5,286 bases of DNA from an uncultured Flavobacteriales bacterium. GTDB taxonomy: Bacteria; Bacteroidota; Bacteroidia; Flavobacteriales; Flavobacteriaceae. This document shows positions 1 to 5,286 of this stretch, piece by piece. The notes beneath the pieces are model-generated. The model did no database searches. It worked only from the letters and a program-made list of their open reading frames with translations, and was not told the origin of the DNA. The stretch is from the NCBI GenBank assembly GCA_913009535.1, contig CAJVXR010000095.1, positions 1-5,286 on the forward strand, read 5' to 3'. The translations under genes and the position numbers were made by a program. The number at the start of each line of letters is the position of its first letter. Position 1 is the first letter of the stretch.

Positions 1-457
1 TTTAATAGAACTCCCAACTGTAGTAACATTCGCTACTACAAATCCTGGTTTTGAAACTTTAGTTACAGCTCTTACAAGGGATGATTTAAGTGAGGATTTT
101 GTTTCAATATTATCAACAACAACTGAACCTGCTCCCTTTACAGTGTTTGCGCCAACGAATGAAGCATTTAGTTCATTATTTTCTGAACTTAGTATTGATT
201 CATTAAATGATATTGATACAGCTACTCTTGAATCAACTCTAGGCACCCATGTAGTTGCTGAGGCAAATGTTAGATTTGAAGATTTATCCAATGGTATGTT
301 AATTACAACAATAGGTGATGATTTAACTATTTCTGTTGGTACTGGGCCACAACTAGTTGATTTGAATAATAGAACAGCTAATATAATAGCAGTTGATATT
401 CAAGCATACAATGGAGTTATCCATGTTATAGACAATGTAATGTTACCACAATCATAA
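1..457 (+). CDS. FAS1 (fasciclin) repeat protein, 3' end only
   Basis: The frame is open from the left edge (first complete codon at base 2) to TAA at 455-457, so 151 C-terminal residues are visible and the true start lies outside the window. A GTG at 143 lies inside the FAS1 core and is not a start. Numbering from the first visible codon, residues 5-150 form one FAS1 domain: an entry segment (PTVVTFATTNPGFETL), the H1 motif FTVFAPTNEAF at 46-56, and the H2 motif GVIHVIDNVMLP at 138-149. FAS1 domains are extracellular adhesion modules, usually on secreted or lipid-anchored proteins. The PTVVTFAT entry is typical of tandem FAS1 proteins, so more copies probably lie upstream (inference). The protein ends two residues after H2 and has no type IX sorting domain at its C-terminus. 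The signal peptide cannot be assessed. It is convergent with the minus-strand block. Confidence 0.9.
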   Translation, partial: LIELPTVVTFATTNPGFETLVTALTRDDLSEDFVSILSTTTEPAPFTVFAPTNEAFSSLFSELSIDSLNDIDTATLESTLGTHVVAEANVRFEDLSNGMLITTIGDDLTISVGTGPQLVDLNNRTANIIAVDIQAYNGVIHVIDNVMLPQS

Positions 458-470
458 CTTTACTATTTAC

Positions 471-525
471 ATTTAATTATATAAAAAAAGCCATTTAATA
501 AATGGCTTTTTTTATATAATTAAAT
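471..525. terminator. Bidirectional intrinsic terminator in a perfect 55-nt palindrome
   Basis: Bases 471-497 are the exact reverse complement of 499-525, with a single central base at 498. Folded with a 3-nt loop this gives a 26-bp stem. The core is GCCATTT (490-496) and AAATGGC (500-506), flanked by A7 (483-489) and T7 (507-513), so each strand reads as a GC-containing hairpin followed by a U-run. It starts 13 bases after the FAS1 stop and ends 19 bases before the stop codon of the pseudouridine synthase gene. It is therefore well placed to terminate both converging transcripts. The AT-only outer arms extend it well beyond the minimum needed. Confidence 0.88.
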
Positions 526-544
526 AACTACTTGCTGAAATAAT

Positions 545-1255
545 CTAAAGCATCTTCAAGTTATTAATCTCTAATTCAGTCAGGTTTTTCCAATGTCCTC
601 TTGGGATGTCTTTTTTAGTCAAGTTTGCTATCTTAACACAATCCAATCTTAAAATATCGTATTTGAAATGATCAAATATTGTTCTAATAATTGTATTACC
701 AGTATTCTTAATACTTAATCCTATTTCCTTTTTCGTTGAATTTGCCACATAACTAATTTCCTCAACAGAGATTAATTTTCCGTCAATCTTAAAGCCGTCT
801 TTAATTTGTTTTAAATGTTCTGCTTTCAAATTCTTGTCTAACTCGATATAAAACAACCTAGCTACACCTTTTTTTGAATTAGTGAATTTATTCATTACTA
901 ACTCGTCGTTTGTAAATAACAATAACCCTGTAGTATTTCTTCCTAACCTTCCGACAGGCTTAACATTAGATTTAGTAGCATTAGAGACCAAATCCATTAC
1001 CGTTTTGCCCTTTGACTTGCTGTCCGTTGTTGAAAACCCTTTAGGTTTATTAAGTAATACATATGCTTTTTTTTCAGGATAAATACGAGCTCCATCAAAA
1101 CGCACCTCATCTTCTAAATCAACCTTATAACCCATTTCAGTAATAATTTTTCCGTTTACTTTAACACTTCCTATGGAGATATGCATATCAGCATCTCTTC
1201 TAGAGCACATTCCAGAATTTGAGATAAATTTATTTAATCGGATTTTATTATTCAT
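545..1255 (-). CDS. RsuA/RluB-family pseudouridine synthase homologue, catalytic Asp replaced
   Basis: This 236-residue protein has an N-terminal S4 RNA-binding domain (about residues 4-55: IRLNKFISNSGMCSRRDAD, then VKVNGKIITEMG), followed by a pseudouridine synthase domain (YVLLNKPKGFSTT at 65-77; VGRLGRNTTGLLLFTND at 101-117; C-terminal LTKKDIPRGHWKNLTELEI). The family isomerises specific uridines in 16S or 23S rRNA. Its active-site motif is GRLDxxTxG, where Asp is the catalytic residue. Here that position is Gly105, coded GGA at 941-943, two changes from any Asp codon. The usual TNDG and HP residues after it are also altered, as is the Arg-rich motif near 183-193. The protein may be catalytically dead or have a changed role. 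ATG at 1255 is the only start after an in-frame upstream stop. It begins directly at the S4 domain, without the basic tail found in many relatives. It is the last gene of the minus-strand block, 42 nt after the prenyltransferase. Family assignment is sure; activity is doubtful. Confidence 0.87.
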   Translation of the reverse strand: MNNKIRLNKFISNSGMCSRRDADMHISIGSVKVNGKIITEMGYKVDLEDEVRFDGARIYPEKKAYVLLNKPKGFSTTDSKSKGKTVMDLVSNATKSNVKPVGRLGRNTTGLLLFTNDELVMNKFTNSKKGVARLFYIELDKNLKAEHLKQIKDGFKIDGKLISVEEISYVANSTKKEIGLSIKNTGNTIIRTIFDHFKYDILRLDCVKIANLTKKDIPRGHWKNLTELEINNLKML

Positions 1256-1269
1256 GAGATTTATTTTTT

Positions 1270-1277
1270 CAAAGATA
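1270..1277 (-). promoter_or_regulatory. Candidate Bacteroidota -7 box upstream of pseudouridine synthase gene
   Basis: TATCTTTG fits the Bacteroidota -7 consensus TAnnTTTG and ends 14 nt before the ATG at 1255, within the 42-nt gap after the prenyltransferase stop. No TTG is seen at the expected -33 spacing, so this may be chance in AT-rich DNA. If real, it would allow the gene to be transcribed apart from the mevalonate genes. Confidence 0.3.
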
Positions 1278-1297
1278 TATAGATAAATTTAGAAGTA

Positions 1298-2209
1298 TTA
1301 CATAAAATAATTTAATAGCAAATAAAATTTTTCTAAAAATAAATCTAAGTCAATTAACACAATACTTAACACTCCTAAAACAATAATAAATTTTAATAAA
1401 TTATGAAGAAAATTATAATATTTCTTGTTATTAAACTTCCATAAAACATAAACAAAAATCGTTAACAAAAATATACTAAAGTAATAGTAATAATACATGT
1501 TTCCTGTATCAAAATAAGTAAGTAAGAAATAAATAACCACTACATTTAAAAGTATACAAAGAGTGATTATGTACTTACTTGTTTTCTCTCCATAAACTAC
1601 TGGCAGTGTCTTGTAATTTAAAGTAAAGTCACCCTTAATGTTTTCTAAATCTTTAATCAACTCCCTAACATATACAATTAAGAATAAAAACATTGCATAC
1701 ATAAATATTATAGATTCAAAATTCTTATAATATATCAATATTATAAGAAAAGGAATAACTGAAAGAACAGAGGACACAATGTTTCCAACAACAAGTGATC
1801 TTTTTAATTTATGTGAATAAAACCAGATTAAAAAAATATAAACTGAAAAAAACAGAACAGCTCTTAATGAAACAAAGTAAGCAATGAATACACACAGAAT
1901 ATTTAAAGAAATGTAAAGATTTAATTTTGTTCTTTTTCTAACAACTTTGTCAATTTTTGACTTAACAGGCTTATTAATAAGATCCTTTTCATAATCATAA
2001 AAATTATTTATAATATAACCAGAAGCAATAGCAATCGAAGACGATAATATTAAAAGAAACAACTGAAAATCAAAAATAACATTCGAGGCAGAACTATCAA
2101 TTGATAGAATAAAAATTGAAGTAAAGTATTGAGCAATTATTATAATAAAAATATTGTATAATCTAATTACTGAAAATAAACTTATGAATTTATATAATAT
2201 ATCTTTCAT
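1298..2209 (-). CDS. UbiA-family membrane prenyltransferase (geranylgeranylglycerol-phosphate geranylgeranyltransferase-like)
   Basis: This 303-residue, very hydrophobic protein has about eight or nine membrane segments (roughly 15-36, 46-67, 98-113, 115-132, 143-161, 165-181, 212-232, 242-257, 270-288), as in the UbiA superfamily. The first Asp-rich motif is NNFYDYEKD (68-76), i.e. NNxxDxxxD in place of the classical NDxxDxxxD. The second is RELIKDLENIKGD (182-194), followed by PVVYG. These motifs bind Mg2+ and the prenyl diphosphate. Superfamily members move a prenyl chain onto an acceptor such as a quinone ring, haem, chlorophyllide or geranylgeranylglyceryl phosphate. From memory, close flavobacterial relatives carry the same NNFYD motif and are annotated as the geranylgeranylglyceryl-phosphate enzyme, but the acceptor cannot be read from the sequence. 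It sits 22 nt after mevalonate kinase, whose pathway would supply the prenyl donor. A five-Tyr run lies at 239-243. Confidence 0.85.
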   Translation of the reverse strand: MKDILYKFISLFSVIRLYNIFIIIIAQYFTSIFILSIDSSASNVIFDFQLFLLILSSSIAIASGYIINNFYDYEKDLINKPVKSKIDKVVRKRTKLNLYISLNILCVFIAYFVSLRAVLFFSVYIFLIWFYSHKLKRSLVVGNIVSSVLSVIPFLIILIYYKNFESIIFMYAMFLFLIVYVRELIKDLENIKGDFTLNYKTLPVVYGEKTSKYIITLCILLNVVVIYFLLTYFDTGNMYYYYYFSIFLLTIFVYVLWKFNNKKYYNFLHNLLKFIIVLGVLSIVLIDLDLFLEKFYLLLNYFM

Positions 2210-2231
2210 GATATATTGTTAAGATTAATCT

Positions 2232-3161
2232 TTAAAAATGATATACTATTTCAATTTTATGTCCTATCAGTTCTTTTTTTGCTTTCTCTATATCCTTAGC
2301 AAAACCTAAAATATAACCTCCACCACCTGAACCGCAAAGCTTTAAAAAATAAGAATCATTTTTAATTCCTTTTTCCCACAATGAATGATATTTATTAGGA
2401 ATCATTGGTTTGAAGTTGTCAAAAACAACTTTAGATAATTTTTTAGTATTTATAAAAAGAGCATTTAAATCACCATTTAAAAAATCTTCAACACACATAT
2501 TAGTGTATTTAATAAATTTATCATTTAACATTTTTCTGAAACCGTCTTTTTTCATTTTTTCCATAAAAATATTAATCATTGGGGCTGTAGTACTTACTTC
2601 ACCACTATCTAGTAGAAATACAGCACCTTCTCCCACCCTTTGTTGAGAGGGGATTCCTGTGACTTTAATATCTTTTTTAGAATTTATAAGAATCGGAATA
2701 CTTAAATAACTGTTTAAGGGGTCTAATCCGGATGACTTTCCATGAAAAAAAGATTCCATGTTAGAAAATATATCTTTTAATTTAAGTAGTTTTTCTCTTG
2801 TTAAATTTTCTAAAACGGTAATCTTGTCATTTGCATAACAATCATAAATAGCCGCTACCAATGCCCCACTACTACCTACTCCATAACCTTCGGGAATAGA
2901 GGAATCAAAATACATTCCCGAATTCAGATCTTTATTAAATTTATCTAGATTAAAATTAACTATTGGACTATTTAAAGCAGCTAAATAATTATAAAACTTA
3001 ATTAATTTAGCATTTGAATCTTTAGCTAATTCTGTACTTGTATTTGTAGTTTTAAGAGCTCCTTTATAAAAGTTGTACGGAATCGAGAGTCCTTTTGAAT
3101 CTTTTATTATACCATACTCACCGAACAATAATATTTTAGAGTAAAACAGCGGCCCTTTCAT
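2232..3161 (-). CDS. Mevalonate kinase (GHMP kinase family)
   Basis: It is predicted to phosphorylate mevalonate to 5-phosphomevalonate with ATP in the cytosol, the first committed step from mevalonate to isopentenyl diphosphate. GHMP motifs are visible in order in this 309-residue protein. Motif 1 is YSKILLFGEYGII at 7-19, with Lys9 where mevalonate kinases have their N-terminal Lys. Motif 2, the phosphate loop, is IPEGYGVGSSGAL at 89-101. The acid pair is E136 and D147 in ESFFHGKSSGLDP, with the 11-residue spacing and HGxxSGxD signature of mevalonate kinase and its catalytic Asp. Motif 3 is KLCGSGGGGYILGF at 274-287. A Tyr (16) replaces the His usual in GEH of motif 1. At 309 residues it is short for the family but complete. 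It lies 19 nt after the decarboxylase gene and 22 nt before the prenyltransferase gene. It is not the GYDIA-type GHMP kinase, which lacks HGxxSGxD. Another GHMP specificity is possible but less likely beside mvaD. Confidence 0.88.
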   Translation of the reverse strand: MKGPLFYSKILLFGEYGIIKDSKGLSIPYNFYKGALKTTNTSTELAKDSNAKLIKFYNYLAALNSPIVNFNLDKFNKDLNSGMYFDSSIPEGYGVGSSGALVAAIYDCYANDKITVLENLTREKLLKLKDIFSNMESFFHGKSSGLDPLNSYLSIPILINSKKDIKVTGIPSQQRVGEGAVFLLDSGEVSTTAPMINIFMEKMKKDGFRKMLNDKFIKYTNMCVEDFLNGDLNALFINTKKLSKVVFDNFKPMIPNKYHSLWEKGIKNDSYFLKLCGSGGGGYILGFAKDIEKAKKELIGHKIEIVYHF

Positions 3162-3175
3162 AGTTGTATTTTATA

Positions 3176-3206
3176 CAAATTTACAATTGTTTAGCACCAA
3201 AACCAA
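3176..3206 (-). promoter_or_regulatory. Candidate internal promoter before mevalonate kinase
   Basis: On the minus strand a TTG (3206-3204) is followed after 20 nt by TAAATTTG (3183-3176), matching the Bacteroidota -33 TTG and -7 TAnnTTTG pattern at an accepted spacing. The -7 box ends 14 nt before the kinase ATG. The upstream half lies inside the last codons of the decarboxylase gene and the box begins with its TAA stop, so chance overlap with coding sequence is a real possibility. Confidence 0.35.
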
Positions 3207-4263
3207 CACAATCTTTTATATAAGAATTATTTTCACAGTAATTTTTCAGAGTTTCATCAATAAACCTATAAACTTCTTTAGAATATTTATCAGGAAATAA
3301 GACATGTACATTTGCACCGGCATCTAAGGTAAAACAAACAGGTATATTGTTTTGATATCTAAATTCACGGATCTTTTCAATTATATGAAGAGTATTTGGT
3401 TTAATAAGAATATAAGAAGGATCACTAGTCATCATTAAGCCATGTAACATTAAAGCTTCATTTTCAACAAGTTTAACAAACTCATTAACATTTCCATTTT
3501 TTAAAATTACTGATAGTTTTTCTATATTATGTTGAGCAGCTTGAAATCTTTTATCTCCAAATAAATGGTCGTTCATTAATTTATGGCCTGCTGTACTAGA
3601 AACTGTTTTAACTCCTTTATCTACTAATAATACCGCATCGTGATATGACATAAACACATCATTAACTTTACTAGTCAAGTCTACAGAAAATAAATCAGAG
3701 CTTTCTGTAAAGGATTTATGAGACCCCCATAAATTAACACTACCAATTACACTTCTACAAGCACTTCCAGAACCTAGTCTAGATAAAAAAGAAGCTTTCC
3801 TATAAAAGTAATCGTCCGAAATACCAGGATTAATACTTTTCTCAATTGACATAACACATAGTGCTAGGGCACTAATACCACTAGCAGATGATGCTATCCC
3901 ACTGCTATGAGGGAAAGAATTAGAAGAATTAATATTGAATTTATATTCCAAAATATATGGACAATAAATCACTATTCTCTCAAAGAAAGATTGAATTTTA
4001 GGTTTAAAATCTAATTTAAGTTTGTTATTAAAAAATACATCAAATTCTAATAACTTTGTTTTAATTATTTTTTTATTGTAATCCAGCTTTGTATTTGTTA
4101 AGCAATTTTTTAAAGTAAAACTTATTGAGGAGTTTTTTGGAATTTGAACTTCATTTTTACCCCAATACTTAACCAGTGCTATGTTACTTGGTGATTCCCA
4201 ATGTGATGTGCCAGAAATTGGCACTTCAAAACTATCTGTGAAAATAAAATCTTTGTTTGTCAT
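3181..4263 (-). CDS. mvaD: Diphosphomevalonate decarboxylase
   Basis: It catalyses the ATP-dependent decarboxylation of 5-diphosphomevalonate to isopentenyl diphosphate, the last step of the mevalonate route. The family signatures are all present in 360 residues: SPSNIALVKYWGK at 24-36, with the conserved Lys32; the serine-rich phosphate loop PHSSGIASSASG at 118-129; GSGSACRSVIGS at 164-175, with the substrate-binding Arg170; and FTLDAGANVH at 311-320, where Asp314 matches the catalytic Asp of the yeast enzyme (YTFDAGPNA). Length is near that of other bacterial and eukaryotic members. The ATG at 4263 leaves about 23 residues before the first motif. This is longer than in the yeast enzyme, but a leader of this kind is, from memory, usual in flavobacterial orthologues. 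It follows tesB by 33 nt and precedes mevalonate kinase by 19 nt, an operon-like arrangement. Phosphomevalonate kinase, needed between the two, is not in the window. Confidence 0.94.
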   Translation of the reverse strand: MTNKDFIFTDSFEVPISGTSHWESPSNIALVKYWGKNEVQIPKNSSISFTLKNCLTNTKLDYNKKIIKTKLLEFDVFFNNKLKLDFKPKIQSFFERIVIYCPYILEYKFNINSSNSFPHSSGIASSASGISALALCVMSIEKSINPGISDDYFYRKASFLSRLGSGSACRSVIGSVNLWGSHKSFTESSDLFSVDLTSKVNDVFMSYHDAVLLVDKGVKTVSSTAGHKLMNDHLFGDKRFQAAQHNIEKLSVILKNGNVNEFVKLVENEALMLHGLMMTSDPSYILIKPNTLHIIEKIREFRYQNNIPVCFTLDAGANVHVLFPDKYSKEVYRFIDETLKNYCENNSYIKDCVGFGAKQL

Positions 4264-4278
4264 TTATCAATCTTAATA

Positions 4279-4286
4279 CAAATATA
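4279..4286 (-). promoter_or_regulatory. Candidate -7 box upstream of mvaD
   Basis: TATATTTG matches the Bacteroidota -7 consensus TAnnTTTG and ends 15 nt before the mvaD ATG, inside the 33-nt gap after tesB. No TTG is present 19-21 nt upstream. It could provide a separate start for the mevalonate genes, but the region is so AT-rich that one such match is weak evidence. Confidence 0.33.
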
Positions 4287-4296
4287 GCAGTTAAAA

Positions 4297-5166
4297 TTAT
4301 TTTTTTCTAATTACAGGCCTAACTAAACCTTCTTGAACGACAGACGCGATAAGAACTCCAGCTCTATTGTATATGTGTCCTTGAGCTACTCCTCTGGCAT
4401 TTCCGGAGTTAGGGCTTTCAATTGTATACAAAAGCCAATCCGTAAAATCAAAGTCTCTATAAAACCACATAGCATGGTCTAGACTTGCCATTTGAATATC
4501 AGAAAAACTAACTTTCTTCATATGAGGAAGAATTGATGACCATAAAACACTGTAATCTGAAATATAAGTAAGAATTTGATGTTTTATTTCTATAGATAAA
4601 TCAGGAATATCACCCTTTAATTTGAACCAGACATCCATTTTAGGTGGAAGATCTTCATTAGATGATAGGTTTGGAATAAAGGTAGGCTTAAACTCAACAG
4701 GTCTTTCCACACTTAAAAAACTCTTTAGTTTAAATGGCATGAAATCACCAAATTTATCTGCAAGCTGACTCCAACTAGTTAGCTCTTCAGGAAATAAGAT
4801 TTTTCTATCTAATTTTTTATAATGTTCATAACCAAACTCTTTTTTATGAAAAGAAGCTGCTAATATAAAAATCGTCTTGTTATTTTGTGTCGCTGTAACT
4901 CGTCTGGTAGAGAAACTGCCACCGTCTCTTGTTTCATCAACTATATATTTGATAGGTATATTTAGATTTCCTGCTTCTAAAAAGTAAGAATGAAGTGAAT
5001 GTAGTGTTCTATTGTTATCAATAGTTCTATATGCAGCATTTAAAGATTGAGCTAGAACTTGACCTCCAAAAACATTTAAACTACCAACTGTTTCGCTTTT
5101 ACCTATAAAAAAATCATCTTTTTTTTCTAGAAGTAAAACTTCTAGTAAATCTTTAACAGTATTCAT
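4297..5166 (-). CDS. tesB: Acyl-CoA thioesterase II (TesB/ACOT8 type)
   Basis: This cytosolic double-hotdog enzyme hydrolyses acyl-CoA to free fatty acid and CoA. The 289 residues compare with 286 in E. coli TesB. The N-terminal hotdog carries FGGQVLAQSLNAA (33-45), LHSLHSYFLEAG (55-66) and DGGSFSTRRV (81-90). The C-terminal hotdog carries ASLDHAMWFYR (227-237), NARGVAQGHIYN (256-267) and VVQEGLVR (276-283). The catalytic residues of the E. coli enzyme (Asp204, Thr228, Gln278) map to Asp204, Ser228 and Gln278; Ser in place of Thr is also the state in the peroxisomal homologue. The frame stays open upstream into the tRNA-Leu gene as far as 5283, but those extra 39 codons are mostly translated tRNA (VELVDTLDLGSSAA) followed by spacer. 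The ATG at 5166 is therefore chosen, leaving 41 nt to the tRNA end. No Shine-Dalgarno is present. The next gene is mvaD, 33 nt away. Confidence 0.92.
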   Translation of the reverse strand: MNTVKDLLEVLLLEKKDDFFIGKSETVGSLNVFGGQVLAQSLNAAYRTIDNNRTLHSLHSYFLEAGNLNIPIKYIVDETRDGGSFSTRRVTATQNNKTIFILAASFHKKEFGYEHYKKLDRKILFPEELTSWSQLADKFGDFMPFKLKSFLSVERPVEFKPTFIPNLSSNEDLPPKMDVWFKLKGDIPDLSIEIKHQILTYISDYSVLWSSILPHMKKVSFSDIQMASLDHAMWFYRDFDFTDWLLYTIESPNSGNARGVAQGHIYNRAGVLIASVVQEGLVRPVIRKK

Positions 5167-5207
5167 TGTTGAAGGATTGAATGTTTTTATAAGGAGTTTA
5201 AAAAAAG

Positions 5208-5286
5208 TGCGGGCGGAGAGACTCGAACTCTCACACCTTGCGGCACTAGATCCTAAGTCTAGCGTGTCTACCAATTCCACCACGCC
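5208..5286 (-). tRNA. tRNA-Leu (anticodon UAG), 5' end cut by window edge
   Basis: Read on the minus strand, the D arm is GTGGAATTGGTAGACAC. The anticodon stem CTAGA/TCTAG encloses loop CTTAGGA, giving anticodon TAG (reads CUN leucine codons). A long variable arm TGCCGCAAGGTGT marks a class II tRNA. The T arm is GAGAG-TTCGAGT-CTCTC. The 3' acceptor strand CGCCCGC (5215-5209) and discriminator A73 (5208) are present, A being the leucine identity base. CCA is not encoded. Only four bases (GGCG) of the 5' acceptor strand are inside the window; pairing predicts the missing three are GCG. One C and then T7 (5206-5200) follow the 3' end, which may help termination or processing. Confidence 0.95.

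Noticed and set aside
143..145. GTG as a start for the FAS1 gene
   Set aside because: It falls inside the H1 motif (FTVFAPTNEAF) and the frame is open with FAS1-like sequence back to the window edge.
882..1082. 66-codon open frame on the + strand
   Set aside because: It lies wholly antisense within the pseudouridine synthase gene, resembles no known protein and has no promoter or family signature; it is a shadow frame.
1982..2008. NNxxDxxxD instead of NDxxDxxxD in the UbiA protein
   Set aside because: It appears to be the normal form in the flavobacterial group of this family, so it is not evidence of inactivation; D72, D76 and the second motif remain.
2221..2232. 12-bp palindrome AAGATTAATCTT between mevalonate kinase and the prenyltransferase
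   Set aside because: It has a short, AT-dominated core, overlaps the kinase stop region and lacks a second copy elsewhere in the window; chance is the simplest explanation.
2410..2646. 78-codon open frame on the + strand
   Set aside because: It is antisense to mevalonate kinase, Lys/Phe/Ile-rich as expected from the reverse of AT-rich coding DNA, and has no recognisable motif.
3114..3116. Tyr16 of mevalonate kinase in place of the His in the GEH motif
   Set aside because: It looked like a lost active-site residue, but the GEYGII form is, as far as I recall, usual in flavobacterial orthologues, and the E136/D147 pair is intact.
3164..3178. Inverted repeat TTGTAT-TTT-ATACAA just before the mevalonate kinase start
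   Set aside because: A 6-bp AT-rich stem is too weak and too likely by chance to call as an operator or hairpin.

Overview
The window reads as ordinary chromosomal DNA from a flavobacterium (Bacteroidota), probably a marine one. This is inferred from several things. The DNA is strongly AT-rich. No gene start has a Shine-Dalgarno sequence, and TAnnTTTG-type -7 boxes lie upstream of several genes. There is a FAS1-repeat secreted protein. Mevalonate-pathway genes cluster with a UbiA-type prenyltransferase whose sequence resembles the flavobacterial group annotated as geranylgeranylglycerol-phosphate geranylgeranyltransferase. No gene-free stretch exceeds about 90 bases, and no transposon, CRISPR array, phage or defence gene was seen.

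Layout: on the + strand, bases 1-457 hold the 3' end of a FAS1 (fasciclin) protein. It converges on a block of minus-strand genes, and the two are separated by a perfect 55-nt palindrome (471-525) that should terminate transcription both ways. In transcription order (right to left) the minus-strand block is: tRNA-Leu(UAG), cut by the window end; an acyl-CoA thioesterase II (tesB-like, start corrected to 5166); diphosphomevalonate decarboxylase (mvaD-like); mevalonate kinase (GHMP family); a UbiA prenyltransferase; and an RsuA/RluB-family pseudouridine synthase. Gaps between these protein genes are 19-42 nt, which suggests one transcription unit, possibly boosted by internal promoters.

How they work together: mevalonate kinase and diphosphomevalonate decarboxylase are the first and last of the three steps that turn mevalonate into isopentenyl diphosphate. 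Phosphomevalonate kinase is not in the window. The membrane prenyltransferase next to them is a plausible consumer of the resulting long-chain prenyl diphosphates, either for an archaeal-type ether-lipid intermediate or another prenylated product. The thioesterase and the rRNA-modification homologue have no obvious mechanistic link and may only share transcription.

The least ordinary item is the pseudouridine synthase homologue. It keeps the fold signatures but has Gly where the catalytic Asp should be, and it has lost other conserved motif residues. I saw no convincing novel multi-gene system.
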